From positions 248,001 to 312,000 of the forward strand of contig NZ_OMOI01000002.1 of NCBI RefSeq assembly GCF_900302485.1: a stretch of 64,000 nucleotides of DNA, in the 5' to 3' direction. Position 1 is the first letter of the stretch, and every line of letters begins with the position of its first letter. Below the pieces are notes generated by a model, which made no database searches, had not been told where the DNA came from, and saw only the letters and a list, made by a program, of their open reading frames with translations. This DNA is from Aliiroseovarius pelagivivens. GTDB taxonomy: Bacteria > Pseudomonadota > Alphaproteobacteria > Rhodobacterales > Rhodobacteraceae. Both the position numbers and the translations under genes were made by a program. Shown here in pieces: positions 55,704-63,935 of the stretch.

Positions 55704-57240
55704 CCGCATATCGCAAAGAAAGGTCGCGCCGTGATACCTTGCCATTCGAGTTGGTAGGGATGTCAGGAACGACGAAAAGCCGCTCTGGCATTCCCCAGCC
55801 CGTGATCTGAGCGCCAACAGACACACGGATGTCCTGAACGCTCCGCGTTGCTCCTTCTCGTAAAACGATCAGTGCAGCAATCTTCTGGCCCAGCTTGGGA
55901 TCAGGCAAACCAAAGACGACCGACCGCACCACATCAGGATCGCGGTCCAGCGACTGCTCGATCACCTTGGGGTCCATCTTCTCGCCGCCGCGGTTGATGA
56001 CTTCATCAGCACGCCCGGCAACGAACAGGATGCCGGCGTCGTTAATGAACCCTCGATCACCCGTCAGGAAGCGCCCATCTTGATCGAAACGCGTCTCCTT
56101 CTCCATTCCGACGATTGCGTTTACATAGCCCCCCCTAAGAGCAATGCGGCCGACAGCGCCGATGGGCATGACGGTGCCATTTTCGCCAACGATATCAACC
56201 TGCCATGGCAGTGCGATCTTCCCAACCGCGCCGAGATCCAACTGATCCTCGGGCCTGCAATACGCCACCTGCGGTGACACCTCGGTCATCCCATAATTCG
56301 TCCCAAGGCTTGCATCATAGACCGCGCGCAGTCGCGCCCGCAGAGTGTCCGGAATTGCCTCGCCCGTTGCATGGAATTTTCGCAGCACATCCGGCCCCGG
56401 CCGCCAGCCTCTGGTTTCGCTGTCCGTGATCAGTTTCTGGATGATCGTTGGAGTGGCGGCCAAACTGGTCGGCTTAAGGTTTTCACAGCATCGTTGCATG
56501 TCTGCGAAGCGATAGCCCGGCGCCACGATTACGGCGCCTCCGAACCGAAGTATGGGCAGCGAAGCACGCACATAAGCAAAGAGATAGGTGAAGTTCATCA
56601 CGCACACTGCGCGATCACCCGGACCATAGTTATTCAACGCGCCATGTGTCGAGATATTGCGATCAAGGCTGCGCTGAGTAATCGCGACCACCGAAGAATT
56701 CCCCGTCGTCCCCGATGTCGAGATGTAGAGCGCCACATCATCAAGCCCGGCCAGCTCTCGCGACGGTTCTGCAATCGTGCCATGGGGTTTTAGAAGAACG
56801 CCTTCTGCTCTGGAAGGCGCGCTCTCAACTTCAATATAGCAAAGGTTCCGCGACGCCGCGATTTTCCATGCTGCCGAGGCTGGCCTGTGCGCACCCACGA
56901 CGACCGAGATGTCCAATTTGTCGACAAGCGCATCGACGGTCTCGGCTGCGGCGGCTGGATGAATTGGCATCACAGCGGCGATGCTCATCAAGGCAAGAAG
57001 GATCGTGAGTGTTTCCGGCCCATCCGTCATGGAAACCGCAACCCGAGTGTTACGACCGATGCCAAATTCGCGAAATTCATGGGCAAGCGTGCTGACACGC
57101 TCGGCCAGATCGGTGTAGCTCAACCGTACAGAACCCGAGATGTCAAAAAGCGCCGGCGCATCTGGGTACTTGGATGCATTGTCTTCTATCCAATCCAGTA
57201 TTGTTCGTTCGGCAGGTTCCCGAGCGTGCGCATTTGGCAA
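55696..57240 (-). CDS. Free-standing adenylation enzyme (ANL superfamily)
   Basis: 514 residues from a TTG start at 57240 with AGGAG nine bases upstream. ANL motifs: P-loop 'YISTSGTTGNSSVVAITQ' (174-188), 'GTNYGMTEVSPQ' (313-324), 'FLTGDRGFINDAGILFVAGR' (391-410) followed by ADE, 'NRGGEKMDPKVIE' and the catalytic Lys501 in 'PTNSNGKVSRRDL'. The usual PKG at the end of the P-loop is SSV, so the loop lysine is missing. It should make an acyl- or aminoacyl-AMP and load the carrier domain of the overlapping gene; a CoA-ligase role is the alternative. Substrate not predictable. Confidence 0.82.
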   Translation of the reverse strand: MPNAHAREPAERTILDWIEDNASKYPDAPALFDISGSVRLSYTDLAERVSTLAHEFREFGIGRNTRVAVSMTDGPETLTILLALMSIAAVMPIHPAAAAETVDALVDKLDISVVVGAHRPASAAWKIAASRNLCYIEVESAPSRAEGVLLKPHGTIAEPSRELAGLDDVALYISTSGTTGNSSVVAITQRSLDRNISTHGALNNYGPGDRAVCVMNFTYLFAYVRASLPILRFGGAVIVAPGYRFADMQRCCENLKPTSLAATPTIIQKLITDSETRGWRPGPDVLRKFHATGEAIPDTLRARLRAVYDASLGTNYGMTEVSPQVAYCRPEDQLDLGAVGKIALPWQVDIVGENGTVMPIGAVGRIALRGGYVNAIVGMEKETRFDQDGRFLTGDRGFINDAGILFVAGRADEVINRGGEKMDPKVIEQSLDRDPDVVRSVVFGLPDPKLGQKIAALIVLREGATRSVQDIRVSVGAQITGWGMPERLFVVPDIPTNSNGKVSRRDLSLRYADE

Positions 57241-57418
57241 TTTGTTTCACTCCTGTACCTACCACAAGCAGCGGTAAAATTCTGTTTTTGAACCACTTCT
57301 TAACTAAAGCGATTTTCCAACGCTCTCCAGAAAATAATTGCCGCAAGGTAAAGTCATACAGCGTCGCACCGTTGCCGCCAGTACTTCCTGCCGTATTCGT
57401 AATGCACACGCGGAATTC

Positions 57419-57592
57419 ATGGGAAACACCAAAATCATCTTACCACGGGTGACAGGTCGACAATTCATACAGGTGATGGGGCGGCTTGCTGCGGTGACGA
57501 TCGGCCCTTGCGGTGCGTCAGCTTATGCCGAGAAGACCGGTGACAAAGCACCCACACTGAACTTCAGCACTTCGCCCTCAATGCAGGAGTAA
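57419..57592 (+). pseudogene. Remnant resembling a Tat signal peptide plus start of a binding protein
   Basis: 57 residues: 'VTGRQFIQVMGRLAAVTIGP' followed by CGASAYAEK and 'APTLNFSTSPSMQE', then stop. This looks like the N terminus of an exported solute-binding protein whose twin-arginine motif has decayed (GR instead of RR) and whose body is gone. No convincing ribosome-binding site. A small secreted peptide cannot be excluded. Confidence 0.3.
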
Positions 57593-57670
57593 GCAGACGG
57601 CTCATGCCTCCGAAAACAGTGAACGGCCCGTCGTGAACCGCCAATACACCTACAAGATACAACGACGCAG

Positions 57671-57698
57671 CACCCGCCGTTCCTAGGAACAACGGGTG
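57671..57698 (-). terminator. Imperfect hairpin after the sugar ABC ATPase gene
   Basis: CACCCG and CGGGTG enclose a perfect GTTCCTAGGAAC palindrome with two mismatched positions between them. No T tract. It may end the ABC operon together with the CCTGG/CCAGG hairpin at 57718-57733. Confidence 0.4.
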
Positions 57699-57750
57699 CC
57701 GCTCAATGTCCTTACAACCTGGCTCGAACCAGGATTATGGACGTCTGCTT

Positions 57751-58539
57751 TTAAACTGTGCCGCCTAGGCTACCCTCAAGGGCGACAAGTTCCTGACCGC
57801 CTGCCATCAGATCCTGCAACTCTTCGGGCGTGATCTGCCCGCGCTGCGCCGTACCCAGTGTCTGGCCACGGTTTAGAACGGTGAACCGGTCCCCGACAGC
57901 CATCGCATGACGGACGTTGTGCGTGATGAACACCACAGCGATGCCCTGCTTGCGCACTCTGTCGATCGTGGCCAGAACGTTCGCGGTCTGGCGTACACCC
58001 AGAGCTGAGGTCGGTTCGTCCAGGATCAACACCTTGGCGCCAAAATGCACAGCACGTGCAATGGCAACCGTTTGGCGCTCGCCACCCGAAAGGGTGCCCA
58101 CAGCCTGATCTGGTCCACGCAGGTTGATGCCCATTTTGCGCATCTCGTCCATGGTGACCGTATTGGCATGTTCGTGGTCAAAGAAGTTCATTGGCCCGAC
58201 CTTCTTTACCGGCTCATTGCCCATGAAGAAGTTACGGCTGACCGACATCAGGGGGATCATGGCAAGGTGCTGGTGCACGGTCGCAATCCCCGCGGTGATC
58301 GCATCACGTGGGTCGCCAAAACTCATCGGCTTGCCTTCGAAATGGATCTCGCCATGGGTCGGCTGATGCACGCCAGACATGGTCTTGATGAAGGTTGATT
58401 TGCCGGCGCCGTTGTCGCCTAGAAGGCAATGGCATTCCCCAGGGAAGACTTCGAGCGAGACACCAGCCAGCGCGATCACGCTACCAAAGTGCTTCTCGAT
58501 ATTCTTCATCTGGATGATTGGAGCTTTTTCCGGATTCAT
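57751..58539 (-). CDS. Sugar/polyol ABC transporter ATPase, single-domain (FrcA-like)
   Basis: 262 residues with one nucleotide-binding domain: Walker A 'LLGDNGAGKSTFIK', signature 'LSGGERQTVAIARAV' and Walker B 'LILDEPTSALGV'. Most ribose-class ATPases have two fused domains of about 500 residues; this short form matches the FrcA type, which works as a homodimer. Starts one base after the permease stop. Substrate is probably a sugar or cyclitol, given the linked enzymes. Confidence 0.9.
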   Translation of the reverse strand: MNPEKAPIIQMKNIEKHFGSVIALAGVSLEVFPGECHCLLGDNGAGKSTFIKTMSGVHQPTHGEIHFEGKPMSFGDPRDAITAGIATVHQHLAMIPLMSVSRNFFMGNEPVKKVGPMNFFDHEHANTVTMDEMRKMGINLRGPDQAVGTLSGGERQTVAIARAVHFGAKVLILDEPTSALGVRQTANVLATIDRVRKQGIAVVFITHNVRHAMAVGDRFTVLNRGQTLGTAQRGQITPEELQDLMAGGQELVALEGSLGGTV

Positions 58540-58540
58540 A

Positions 58541-59662
58541 TCAACGCTCCCCCGTGATGATGCGGCGAATGTATGTGTTCAGGATCACGGCGCCCAGAAG
58601 GATCACCCCCAGGAACACGCGGAACAGGCTGCTTTCGACGCCCGCAAAGAACAAACCCTGCTGAACGACACCAAAGATCAACGCGCCAAGGGCTGCGCCA
58701 AGAACCGACCCGTATCCACCTGTCAGCAACGCGCCACCGATGACCACGGCGATGATCGCCTCAAATTCTTTCAGAAGCCCGCGGTCAGCACCAGCCGATC
58801 CGAACTCCATCACCTGACAAACTGCAAACACAGTGGCGCAGAATGCGGTGAACATGAACATGAGGACCTTAACCTTGTTGACCGGAACACCCGAGTTGCG
58901 GGCAGCTTCGGCGTCGCCCCCTGCGGCGAAAATCCAGTTACCGAACTTGGTCTTGGTCAAAAGAATATGACCAAAGATGACGAGGACGATGGCCCAAATA
59001 ATCAACATCGGAATGCCATCAACTACTGGCTGGCCTTTACGTGTGCCGCGCTCGAACACGGCGATGACGCCCGCGTCGCCCATCCACTGGAATAGGCCGG
59101 TAAGTATCTTGCCGCCAAAAATCGGCGCAAGCCAATCCCCCTCGGCGACATCTTTGATCCCACCGATGATGGTTTTACGCTCGATCACTTGCGGCAGGAA
59201 AATCGCAAAGCCACGCAGGATGAACAGGAAGGCCAGCGTCACGATGAAGCTTGGCAACCCGGTGCGGATCACAATGTAGCCGTTCAATCCGCCAATCGCT
59301 GTACACATCACAAACGTGATCATGATCGCCAGCCAAACCGGCCAGCCAAGAGTCACGCTGAAGATTGCGATCAGCATTCCTGCGAAGCCGATCATTGAGC
59401 CAACCGAGAGGTCAAACTCGCCTGCAATCATCAGAAGGCAGGCGCCTACTGCGATGATCATGAATTGGGCCGAAACAGTCGACCAGTTCATGATGCCTTG
59501 GCTGTTGAACATGCCACTGTCGAACGCAAACAGCAGAAAGAATGTAAAGACGGCGACGGTGCCGACAATCCCGCCAAGTTCAGGGCGGATCATCGCTTCG
59601 CGGAAGCGGGATCGTGTCTTGATCCTTTCGTCGACCGCAGTTTCGGTGGGTGCATTGGACAT
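58541..59662 (-). CDS. Sugar/polyol ABC transporter permease
   Basis: 373 residues with about eight to ten membrane segments and the ribose-class permease pattern: 'LLMIAGEFDLSVGSMIGFAG', 'GLNGYIVIRTGLPSFIVTLA' and 'AIIAVVIGGALLTGGYGSVL'. It follows the binding-protein gene after a strong hairpin. Inner-membrane component, probably homodimeric. Confidence 0.92.
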   Translation of the reverse strand: MSNAPTETAVDERIKTRSRFREAMIRPELGGIVGTVAVFTFFLLFAFDSGMFNSQGIMNWSTVSAQFMIIAVGACLLMIAGEFDLSVGSMIGFAGMLIAIFSVTLGWPVWLAIMITFVMCTAIGGLNGYIVIRTGLPSFIVTLAFLFILRGFAIFLPQVIERKTIIGGIKDVAEGDWLAPIFGGKILTGLFQWMGDAGVIAVFERGTRKGQPVVDGIPMLIIWAIVLVIFGHILLTKTKFGNWIFAAGGDAEAARNSGVPVNKVKVLMFMFTAFCATVFAVCQVMEFGSAGADRGLLKEFEAIIAVVIGGALLTGGYGSVLGAALGALIFGVVQQGLFFAGVESSLFRVFLGVILLGAVILNTYIRRIITGER

Positions 59663-59690
59663 GGTGTGCCTCTGTGTCCTTATTCAGGAT

Positions 59691-59726
59691 GGAAAAAGGG
59701 CGGCCAAATTGCTCCGGCCGCCCTTT
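59691..59726 (-). terminator. Strong hairpin between binding-protein and permease genes
   Basis: AAAGGGCGGCC and GGCCGCCCTTT pair perfectly over eleven bases with a ten-base loop. On the minus strand TTTTTCC follows. Likely attenuator, allowing much more binding protein than permease. Confidence 0.75.
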
Positions 59727-59735
59727 GGGAGAATA

Positions 59736-60686
59736 TCAGCGGTATTCGCCTGCAAACATCTCAATCTTCTCAAGACCGTCGGCAGTAACGAAGCCGGGGC
59801 CAGAGTTGATGTTGTTGCCCGGCAGAACGCCATAGCGATGGTAATTGGTCATCACGACAACAGGCAGGTAGGCCTGCAGGAAGGGCTGTTGGTCGATGCC
59901 CCACTGGATCACGCCAGCTTTAATGCCTTTGACGATTTCGCCACCCAGATCGAAGGTACCGAAATAGATGTCACCGGCCATACCGTTTTCTTCCAGCGCA
60001 AGAAGTGTTGGATCGGCACTGGTCGGCCCAAGCGTCAGAACGGCGTCCGTATCCGGGTTGGCCGACAGATAGGCCAGCACGCGGTTTTTGACCTCGGCCG
60101 GGTCTTGGCCGGCGTCGATCATCTGGGTGCCAAGATCGATACCCAGTCCGTCAGCAAAGCCCTGGCAACGCTCTTGCGAGGACGGCTGCACGATATAGTG
60201 GTTCACGCACAAAAAGCTGCCGATGCCGTCGCCCTTGGCGCGCAGACCTGCGGCATAACCAGCGTCATATTCTGGCTGACCCACATACATCAGGGCCCCT
60301 ACTTCGCGGGCCTGCTCGGGCGAACCGGTGTTCATGATGATCACGTCCACACCGCTGTCTACAGCCGACTTAATCGGGCCAGAGAGGACGTCGTAGTCCG
60401 CCAGCGTGGTGATGATGCCATTCGGGCCAGATGCCGAGGCTTGTTCGATGATGCGAGCCATGTCGGCCAGGTCACCGGTGGGCGGGTTACGGTATTCAAC
60501 CTCTACACCCATCTGCTCGCCAGCAAGTGCGATGCCGTTCTTAATCGTGTTCCACCAGCTGTCGCTGTCAGGCGCGTGGCTAACAAGAATGTATTTCTCG
60601 CCTTCGGCCGAGGCCGCGGTCGCCGCCATCAGCGGCGCTGCGGCAACGGCAGCCACAAGCGCGAGTTTCTTCGTAAGTGAAGTCAT
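59736..60686 (-). CDS. Sugar/polyol ABC substrate-binding protein
   Basis: 316 residues from ATG at 60686 (MTSLTKKLALVAAVAAAPLM), with GGGAGGAAA upstream; a start at 60764 would add 26 residues. Sec signal peptide ends near AASA. The mature part is a periplasmic-binding/LacI sugar fold: 'YILVSHAPDSDSWWNTIKNG', 'ADMARIIEQASASGPNGIIT' and 'DAVLTLGPTSADPTLLALEE'. First gene of the operon, under a 26-bp palindrome. Confidence 0.92.
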   Translation of the reverse strand: MTSLTKKLALVAAVAAAPLMAATAASAEGEKYILVSHAPDSDSWWNTIKNGIALAGEQMGVEVEYRNPPTGDLADMARIIEQASASGPNGIITTLADYDVLSGPIKSAVDSGVDVIIMNTGSPEQAREVGALMYVGQPEYDAGYAAGLRAKGDGIGSFLCVNHYIVQPSSQERCQGFADGLGIDLGTQMIDAGQDPAEVKNRVLAYLSANPDTDAVLTLGPTSADPTLLALEENGMAGDIYFGTFDLGGEIVKGIKAGVIQWGIDQQPFLQAYLPVVVMTNYHRYGVLPGNNINSGPGFVTADGLEKIEMFAGEYR

Positions 60687-60770
60687 GATTTCCTCCCAAA
60701 AATTCACCTTATTTCCGGTGCGAGAGCGGTCCTCCCCGCCTCTCCGACTCGAATTAAAGCACATTCAACG

Positions 60771-60796
60771 TCATTTTGCAACCGGTTGCAAAATGA
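60771..60796. promoter_or_regulatory. 26-bp perfect palindrome, LacI-family operator
   Basis: The core is TTGCAACCGGTTGCAA with further symmetric bases on both sides. A CG centre in an AACCGGTT core is typical of LacI-family operators. It lies between the divergent ABC operon and LacI gene, about 80 bases from each start, so one site can control both. Confidence 0.8.
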
Positions 60797-60875
60797 TCCG
60801 GATGGTTTCAAGCTGCAGAGACAGAGAAAACGCGCTAAAAGGATCGAAGAGGCAAGTTAAGAAGGCACGCAGAAC

Positions 60876-61874
60876 ATGGCCGTTACGTTGAAAGAGGTTG
60901 CAGAACGCGCAGGCGTTTCCCGTTCCGCAGTATCGCGCACTTTCACCGATGGCGCTTCTGTTTCCGACAAAATGCGCCGCAAGGTCGAGAAAGCCGCGCG
61001 CGAGCTGGGATACAGCCCAAACGCATTGGCGTCCTCGCTGACCACGGGTCGTACAAAGTTGATCGGTCTAGTCTCGAACAACTTTCACAACCCGATTTTC
61101 CTTGAAGTGTTCGACCTGTTCACACGGGGCTTGCAGGATCGCGGCTTGCGCCCGCTTCTGGTAAACTTGACCGACGAAACTGACCCCGAACACTCGGTGC
61201 GCATGTTACGCCAGTATTCCGTTGATGGAGTGGTCGTGGCGTCGTCCACCTTGCCGCCAGGCTTTGCCAAGGCGTTTCGTGACGCAGGCGTTCCGGTTGT
61301 GCACAGCTTCGGCAGGTCATCATCCGCGCCGCAGGTTCATGTTGTCGGAATCGACAACGTGGAATGTGGGCGCATGGCAGCTCAGACCCTCATTGCGCGT
61401 GGTTACTCACATGTGGGGTTCATGGGCGGTCCCGAGGACGCAACGTCCACACAAGACCGACATGCCGGGTTCATGTCAGAGATGACCAAGCACCCCAACA
61501 TCCAAACCACACATTCCTTTGCCGAGGCCTATTCCTTCGAAGCCGGACGGAAGGAAATGTTGCGCTTGGTGAAATCAAATCCTGCACAAGCCTATTTCTG
61601 CGGCGATGACGTTCTATCGATCGGCGCGCTTTCCGCGATCAAGGACAGCAATCTGCAAGTTCCCGATGACATCGGAATTATCGGCCTGAACGACATGGAA
61701 ATGGCGCGTTGGGAAAACATCAATCTGACCACCATCCACCAGCCAATCCGGCAGATCGTGACCTCGTCGATCGAGTTGATGGTTGCCATGTTGGACGAAC
61801 CGGATCGCTATCCCGAGGCCCGCATTTTCCCCTGTTCGGTCGTCGAGCGGGACACCTTGCGCCCCGCCCCGTAA
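60876..61874 (+). CDS. LacI-family transcriptional regulator
   Basis: 332 residues. Helix-turn-helix and hinge: 'TLKEVAERAGVSRSAVSRTF' and 'RKVEKAARELGYSPNALASS'. The rest is a sugar-binding effector domain ('LIGLVSNNFHNPIFLEVFDL', 'DDIGIIGLNDMEMARWENIN'). Divergent from the ABC operon across a strong palindrome, hence its likely repressor. Converges with the Gfo/Idh/MocA gene, two bases apart. Confidence 0.93.
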   Translation: MAVTLKEVAERAGVSRSAVSRTFTDGASVSDKMRRKVEKAARELGYSPNALASSLTTGRTKLIGLVSNNFHNPIFLEVFDLFTRGLQDRGLRPLLVNLTDETDPEHSVRMLRQYSVDGVVVASSTLPPGFAKAFRDAGVPVVHSFGRSSSAPQVHVVGIDNVECGRMAAQTLIARGYSHVGFMGGPEDATSTQDRHAGFMSEMTKHPNIQTTHSFAEAYSFEAGRKEMLRLVKSNPAQAYFCGDDVLSIGALSAIKDSNLQVPDDIGIIGLNDMEMARWENINLTTIHQPIRQIVTSSIELMVAMLDEPDRYPEARIFPCSVVERDTLRPAP

Positions 61875-61876
61875 AC

Positions 61877-63010
61877 TTATCGGAACATCGGTGGGCGAGC
61901 GTCCATCCAGGTGCCGCCATCCTTGGCCGAAGCCACCGCCGTGTGAACAGCCGCCATCGAGCGCACACCGTCCGCCGCATTAGGCAACCCGTCGCGATCC
62001 GCACCTGAAATGGCATCGGCCAGATCACAATAGATATTGGCAACGGCCAGCGGAAAGCCCTCGGGATGGGCGATCGCCACCCGGCTTAGACGTTGTGCAT
62101 CTTCATGCAGCCCGCCTTCGCCCTTTTCGATGATCTGGGTACGACCACCAACTGGCGTGTAGATCAGCTGGTTGGGTTGCTCAGAGGCCCAGCGCAGGCC
62201 ACCCGTCTCGCCAAACACCTGAATGTCGAACCCGTGCTGACGGCCAATGGCCACCGACGACGTCCAGAGCCGCCCAACAGTGCCACCTTCCATGCGGAAA
62301 TTGACCATGGCGTCATCTTCCAGAACCCGTGACGGAATGGTCGAAGCGAAATCAGCCGAGAGGCGCTGAACCTCGTCGTCACAAATGAAGCTCGCCATGT
62401 GCAAGGCATGGATGCCGCAATCGGCGAACTGCCCGGAAACTCCTGCCATTTCAGGGTCATAGCGCCAGCGCACACGCGGATTGTCCGCGTCTGTCGCGTC
62501 GCCGTGATGCCCATGGCTGAAGCTGGTGACGACCAGACGGACCTTGCCGATTTCACCAGCGCGCACCATTGCACGCGCCTGACGGACCATCGGATAAGCC
62601 GAGTAGCAGTAGTTAACGGCGCAGATCTTGCCCGATTTCTCGGCAATCTTTACGATCTCTTCGCCTTCCTCGACTGTCATGGTCATCGGCTTTTCGCACA
62701 GCACGTTGAAACCGGCTTCCAGAAAGCTCTTGGTGATTTCGAAATGCGTCGCGTTGGGCGTGGCAACGGTCACAAGATCAATCCGGTCGTCGCGATCTTT
62801 TTCGCCTGCCAGCATCTCTTCCCAATCGCCATAGGCACGATCAGCCGAGATGCCCAAACGCTGCGCATAGTCGCGCCCCACATCGGGGCGGTGATCCAAG
62901 GCGCCTGCCGTGAACGCGAAGCGGCCGTCTGCAAGGGCGCCAAGGCGGTGCGCTGGACCAATCTGGCTGCCTTCGCCGCCACCGATCATGCCCCATTTCA
63001 GTTTCGTCAT
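61877..63010 (-). CDS. Gfo/Idh/MocA-family oxidoreductase
   Basis: 377 residues. N-terminal Rossmann motif 'WGMIGGGEGSQIGPAHRLGA' and the family 'NVLCEKPMTMTVEEGEEIVK' with the catalytic EKP. The C-terminal domain follows ('VRWRYDPEMAGVSGQFADCG'). Oxidises or reduces a sugar, cyclitol or derivative with NAD(P). Twelve bases downstream of the TIM-barrel gene, so cotranscribed. Confidence 0.92.
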   Translation of the reverse strand: MTKLKWGMIGGGEGSQIGPAHRLGALADGRFAFTAGALDHRPDVGRDYAQRLGISADRAYGDWEEMLAGEKDRDDRIDLVTVATPNATHFEITKSFLEAGFNVLCEKPMTMTVEEGEEIVKIAEKSGKICAVNYCYSAYPMVRQARAMVRAGEIGKVRLVVTSFSHGHHGDATDADNPRVRWRYDPEMAGVSGQFADCGIHALHMASFICDDEVQRLSADFASTIPSRVLEDDAMVNFRMEGGTVGRLWTSSVAIGRQHGFDIQVFGETGGLRWASEQPNQLIYTPVGGRTQIIEKGEGGLHEDAQRLSRVAIAHPEGFPLAVANIYCDLADAISGADRDGLPNAADGVRSMAAVHTAVASAKDGGTWMDARPPMFR

Positions 63011-63022
63011 ATCGGGAACTCC

Positions 63023-63916
63023 TTACTTGAAGCCGATGGATTCTAGGTATTCACGGTTCTTGCGGGCATCCCCCACCGGATCCGGATCAAGTGTCGGGTC
63101 GCAGTCTTGTTCGACCGTGCACCAGCCCTCGAACCCAGCATCCAAAAGAACCTGACGCACGGCAGAGAAGTCCACGTCGCCCTCGCCCAGATTACAGAAG
63201 ATCCCCTGCCCGCAGGCGTCATAGAAGCCGGTACGCTTCTCGATCACGTCGGCTTTCACCTTCGGGTCGATATCTTTGAAATGCATATAGGAAATCCGTC
63301 CAACATGGCGCTTCATGAACGCCACAGGATCGAACCCGGCATAAGAATGGTGACCTGTGTCGAAACAGATTTTCAGAAGGTTTTCGTCGACCTCGTCCAG
63401 CAGACGCTCAAGCTCTGGCTCGAAATCCATGAAGCCAGCAGCGTGGGCGTGGATACCAACGGTCAGACCATATTCTTCGGCACCAATCCGGGCGCTTTCG
63501 GCAATGCGGTCGCGATAGGCAACCCACTCGGCCTTGTCCATTTTCTCGGCTTCGGCTGCCCGGCCAGCGGTCGGTGCACGACGCGGCGAGATCGAGTCGA
63601 TCAGCACAAGATGCTGCGCGCCATGCGCCTTCAGCGCCCGCGCGGTGCGGTGCGTGGCGTCCAGAACATCGTCCCATGCGTCGGGGTCGTGATAGGCGCG
63701 AAACACAACGCCGCCGATCAGTTCCAGATCATGTTCGGCCAAAGCCTCGCCCAGCTCGGCGGGGTCTTCGGGCATGAACCCCACAGGGCCCAATTCGATG
63801 CCCTTATAGCCCGCGTCGGCACAGTCCTTCAGGACAGATCGCCACGTCGGGTTGCGCGGATCATCCGCAAACTCAACACCCCAGGAACAGGGTGCATTGC
63901 CAATTCTGATGCTCAT
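63023..63916 (-). CDS. TIM-barrel isomerase/dehydratase, IolE/MocC-like
   Basis: 297 residues. N terminus 'IRIGNAPCSWGVEFADDPRN', then 'VLKDCADAGYKGIELGPVGF' and metal-site parts 'CFDTGHHSYAGFDPVAFMKR', 'ISYMHFKDIDPKVKADVIEK' and 'GFEGWCTVEQDCDPTLD'. This is the xylose isomerase-like barrel of inosose dehydratase (IolE) and the rhizopine protein MocC. With the Gfo/Idh/MocA gene and the ABC importer it suggests inositol or inositol-derivative breakdown; core genes such as iolB, iolC and iolD are not in view. Confidence 0.85.
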   Translation of the reverse strand: MSIRIGNAPCSWGVEFADDPRNPTWRSVLKDCADAGYKGIELGPVGFMPEDPAELGEALAEHDLELIGGVVFRAYHDPDAWDDVLDATHRTARALKAHGAQHLVLIDSISPRRAPTAGRAAEAEKMDKAEWVAYRDRIAESARIGAEEYGLTVGIHAHAAGFMDFEPELERLLDEVDENLLKICFDTGHHSYAGFDPVAFMKRHVGRISYMHFKDIDPKVKADVIEKRTGFYDACGQGIFCNLGEGDVDFSAVRQVLLDAGFEGWCTVEQDCDPTLDPDPVGDARKNREYLESIGFK

Positions 63917-63935
63917 CTTTTAGTGTCTCCGATGC

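Larger units (their letters stand above)
57241..57750. other. Gene-poor stretch upstream of the adenylation gene
   Basis: 510 bases with lower G+C at the start. Contents: the adenylation gene promoter region, a probable signal-peptide remnant on the plus strand (57419-57592), and two hairpins (57671-57698 and 57718-57733) beyond the end of the sugar ABC ATPase gene. Confidence 0.6.

Noticed and set aside
57174..57452. A 92-codon plus-strand frame
   Set aside because: It overlaps the start of the adenylation gene, has no ribosome-binding site and no recognisable content.
57711..57760. tRNA-like T-arm around CCTGGTTCGAGCCAGG on the minus strand
   Set aside because: The loop is six bases instead of seven, no anticodon or D arm can be folded, and the stretch runs into the ATPase coding sequence.
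59316..60680. A 454-codon plus-strand open frame
   Set aside because: Antisense to the sugar permease and binding-protein genes; composition typical of a shadow frame.
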